Positions 32,218 through 32,221 of a stretch of 32,221 nucleotides of DNA are shown piece after piece (positions within the stretch are counted from its first letter, which is position 1; each line of letters starts with the position of its first letter). The notes under the pieces are model-generated. The model saw nothing but the letters and a program-made list of their open reading frames with translations, searched no databases and was not told where the DNA came from. A program made the position numbers and the translations under genes. The stretch comes from Methanosarcinaceae archaeon (GTDB lineage Archaea; Halobacteriota; Methanosarcinia; Methanosarcinales; Methanosarcinaceae): the NCBI GenBank assembly GCA_013329415.1, contig DUKH01000047.1:6813-39033 (forward strand), given 5' to 3'.

Positions 32218-32221
32218 CATG

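Overview
The window is chromosomal DNA of a methanogenic archaeon, almost certainly a Methanosarcina species. The evidence is a complete CODH/acetyl-CoA synthase operon in the order cdhA-cdhB-cdhC-accessory ATPase-cdhD-cdhE, a methanogenesis marker 12 gene, archaeal information-processing genes (TFE, FttA/aCPSF1, archaeal NMD3, prefoldin beta, proteasome beta, FtsZ2-type FtsZ), GC-moderate genes separated by long AT-rich spacers, and 26 recognised genes that all stop at TAA or TGA. None stops at TAG, as expected where UAG can encode pyrrolysine. I see no rRNA, tRNA, CRISPR array, transposase or phage gene.

Layout. 163-3714 (minus): a small unknown protein, a dihydropteroate-synthase-related protein and FtsZ. 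3715-4608: an AT-rich divergent spacer, then a plus-strand HAD hydrolase. 5566-12222 (minus): an information-processing and proteostasis run, read in transcription order NMD3, ATP-grasp ligase, TFE, HD protein, proteasome beta, FttA. 12653-20727 (minus): the cdh operon, with a strong terminator hairpin after cdhE and a predicted promoter about 370 nt upstream of cdhA. 21099-22439: a gene-free AT-rich region with inverted repeats and a tandem repeat array. 22440-24540 (plus): a rhomboid protease, a translationally coupled unknown protein, and a NYN-domain protein. 24631-30716 (minus): in transcription order prefoldin beta, DHH phosphoesterase, a PaaK-type CoA ligase, an ACT-domain protein, a DUF2103-like protein and methanogenesis marker 12. 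31079-32152 (plus): an M42 aminopeptidase with its own terminator.

How the genes work together. The cdh genes encode the five-subunit complex that cleaves acetyl-CoA to methyl-tetrahydrosarcinapterin, CO2 and CoA during growth on acetate, or runs in reverse for carbon fixation. The embedded P-loop ATPase probably loads nickel. The neighbouring genes are mostly core housekeeping: transcription initiation (TFE) and termination (FttA), ribosome assembly (NMD3), folding (prefoldin) and degradation (proteasome, M42 peptidase).

No wholly novel multi-gene system is evident. The most unusual signals are non-coding: (i) a cluster of six identical AAAAACG heptamers in the cdhA leader; (ii) three inverted repeats just upstream of the cdh promoter; (iii) a run of U-tracts in the leader of the gene for the U-tract-dependent termination factor FttA; (iv) an operator-like 9-bp inverted repeat abutting the TATA box of the marker-12 operon; (v) at least eight unrelated short tandem repeat arrays, every one in an intergenic gap.
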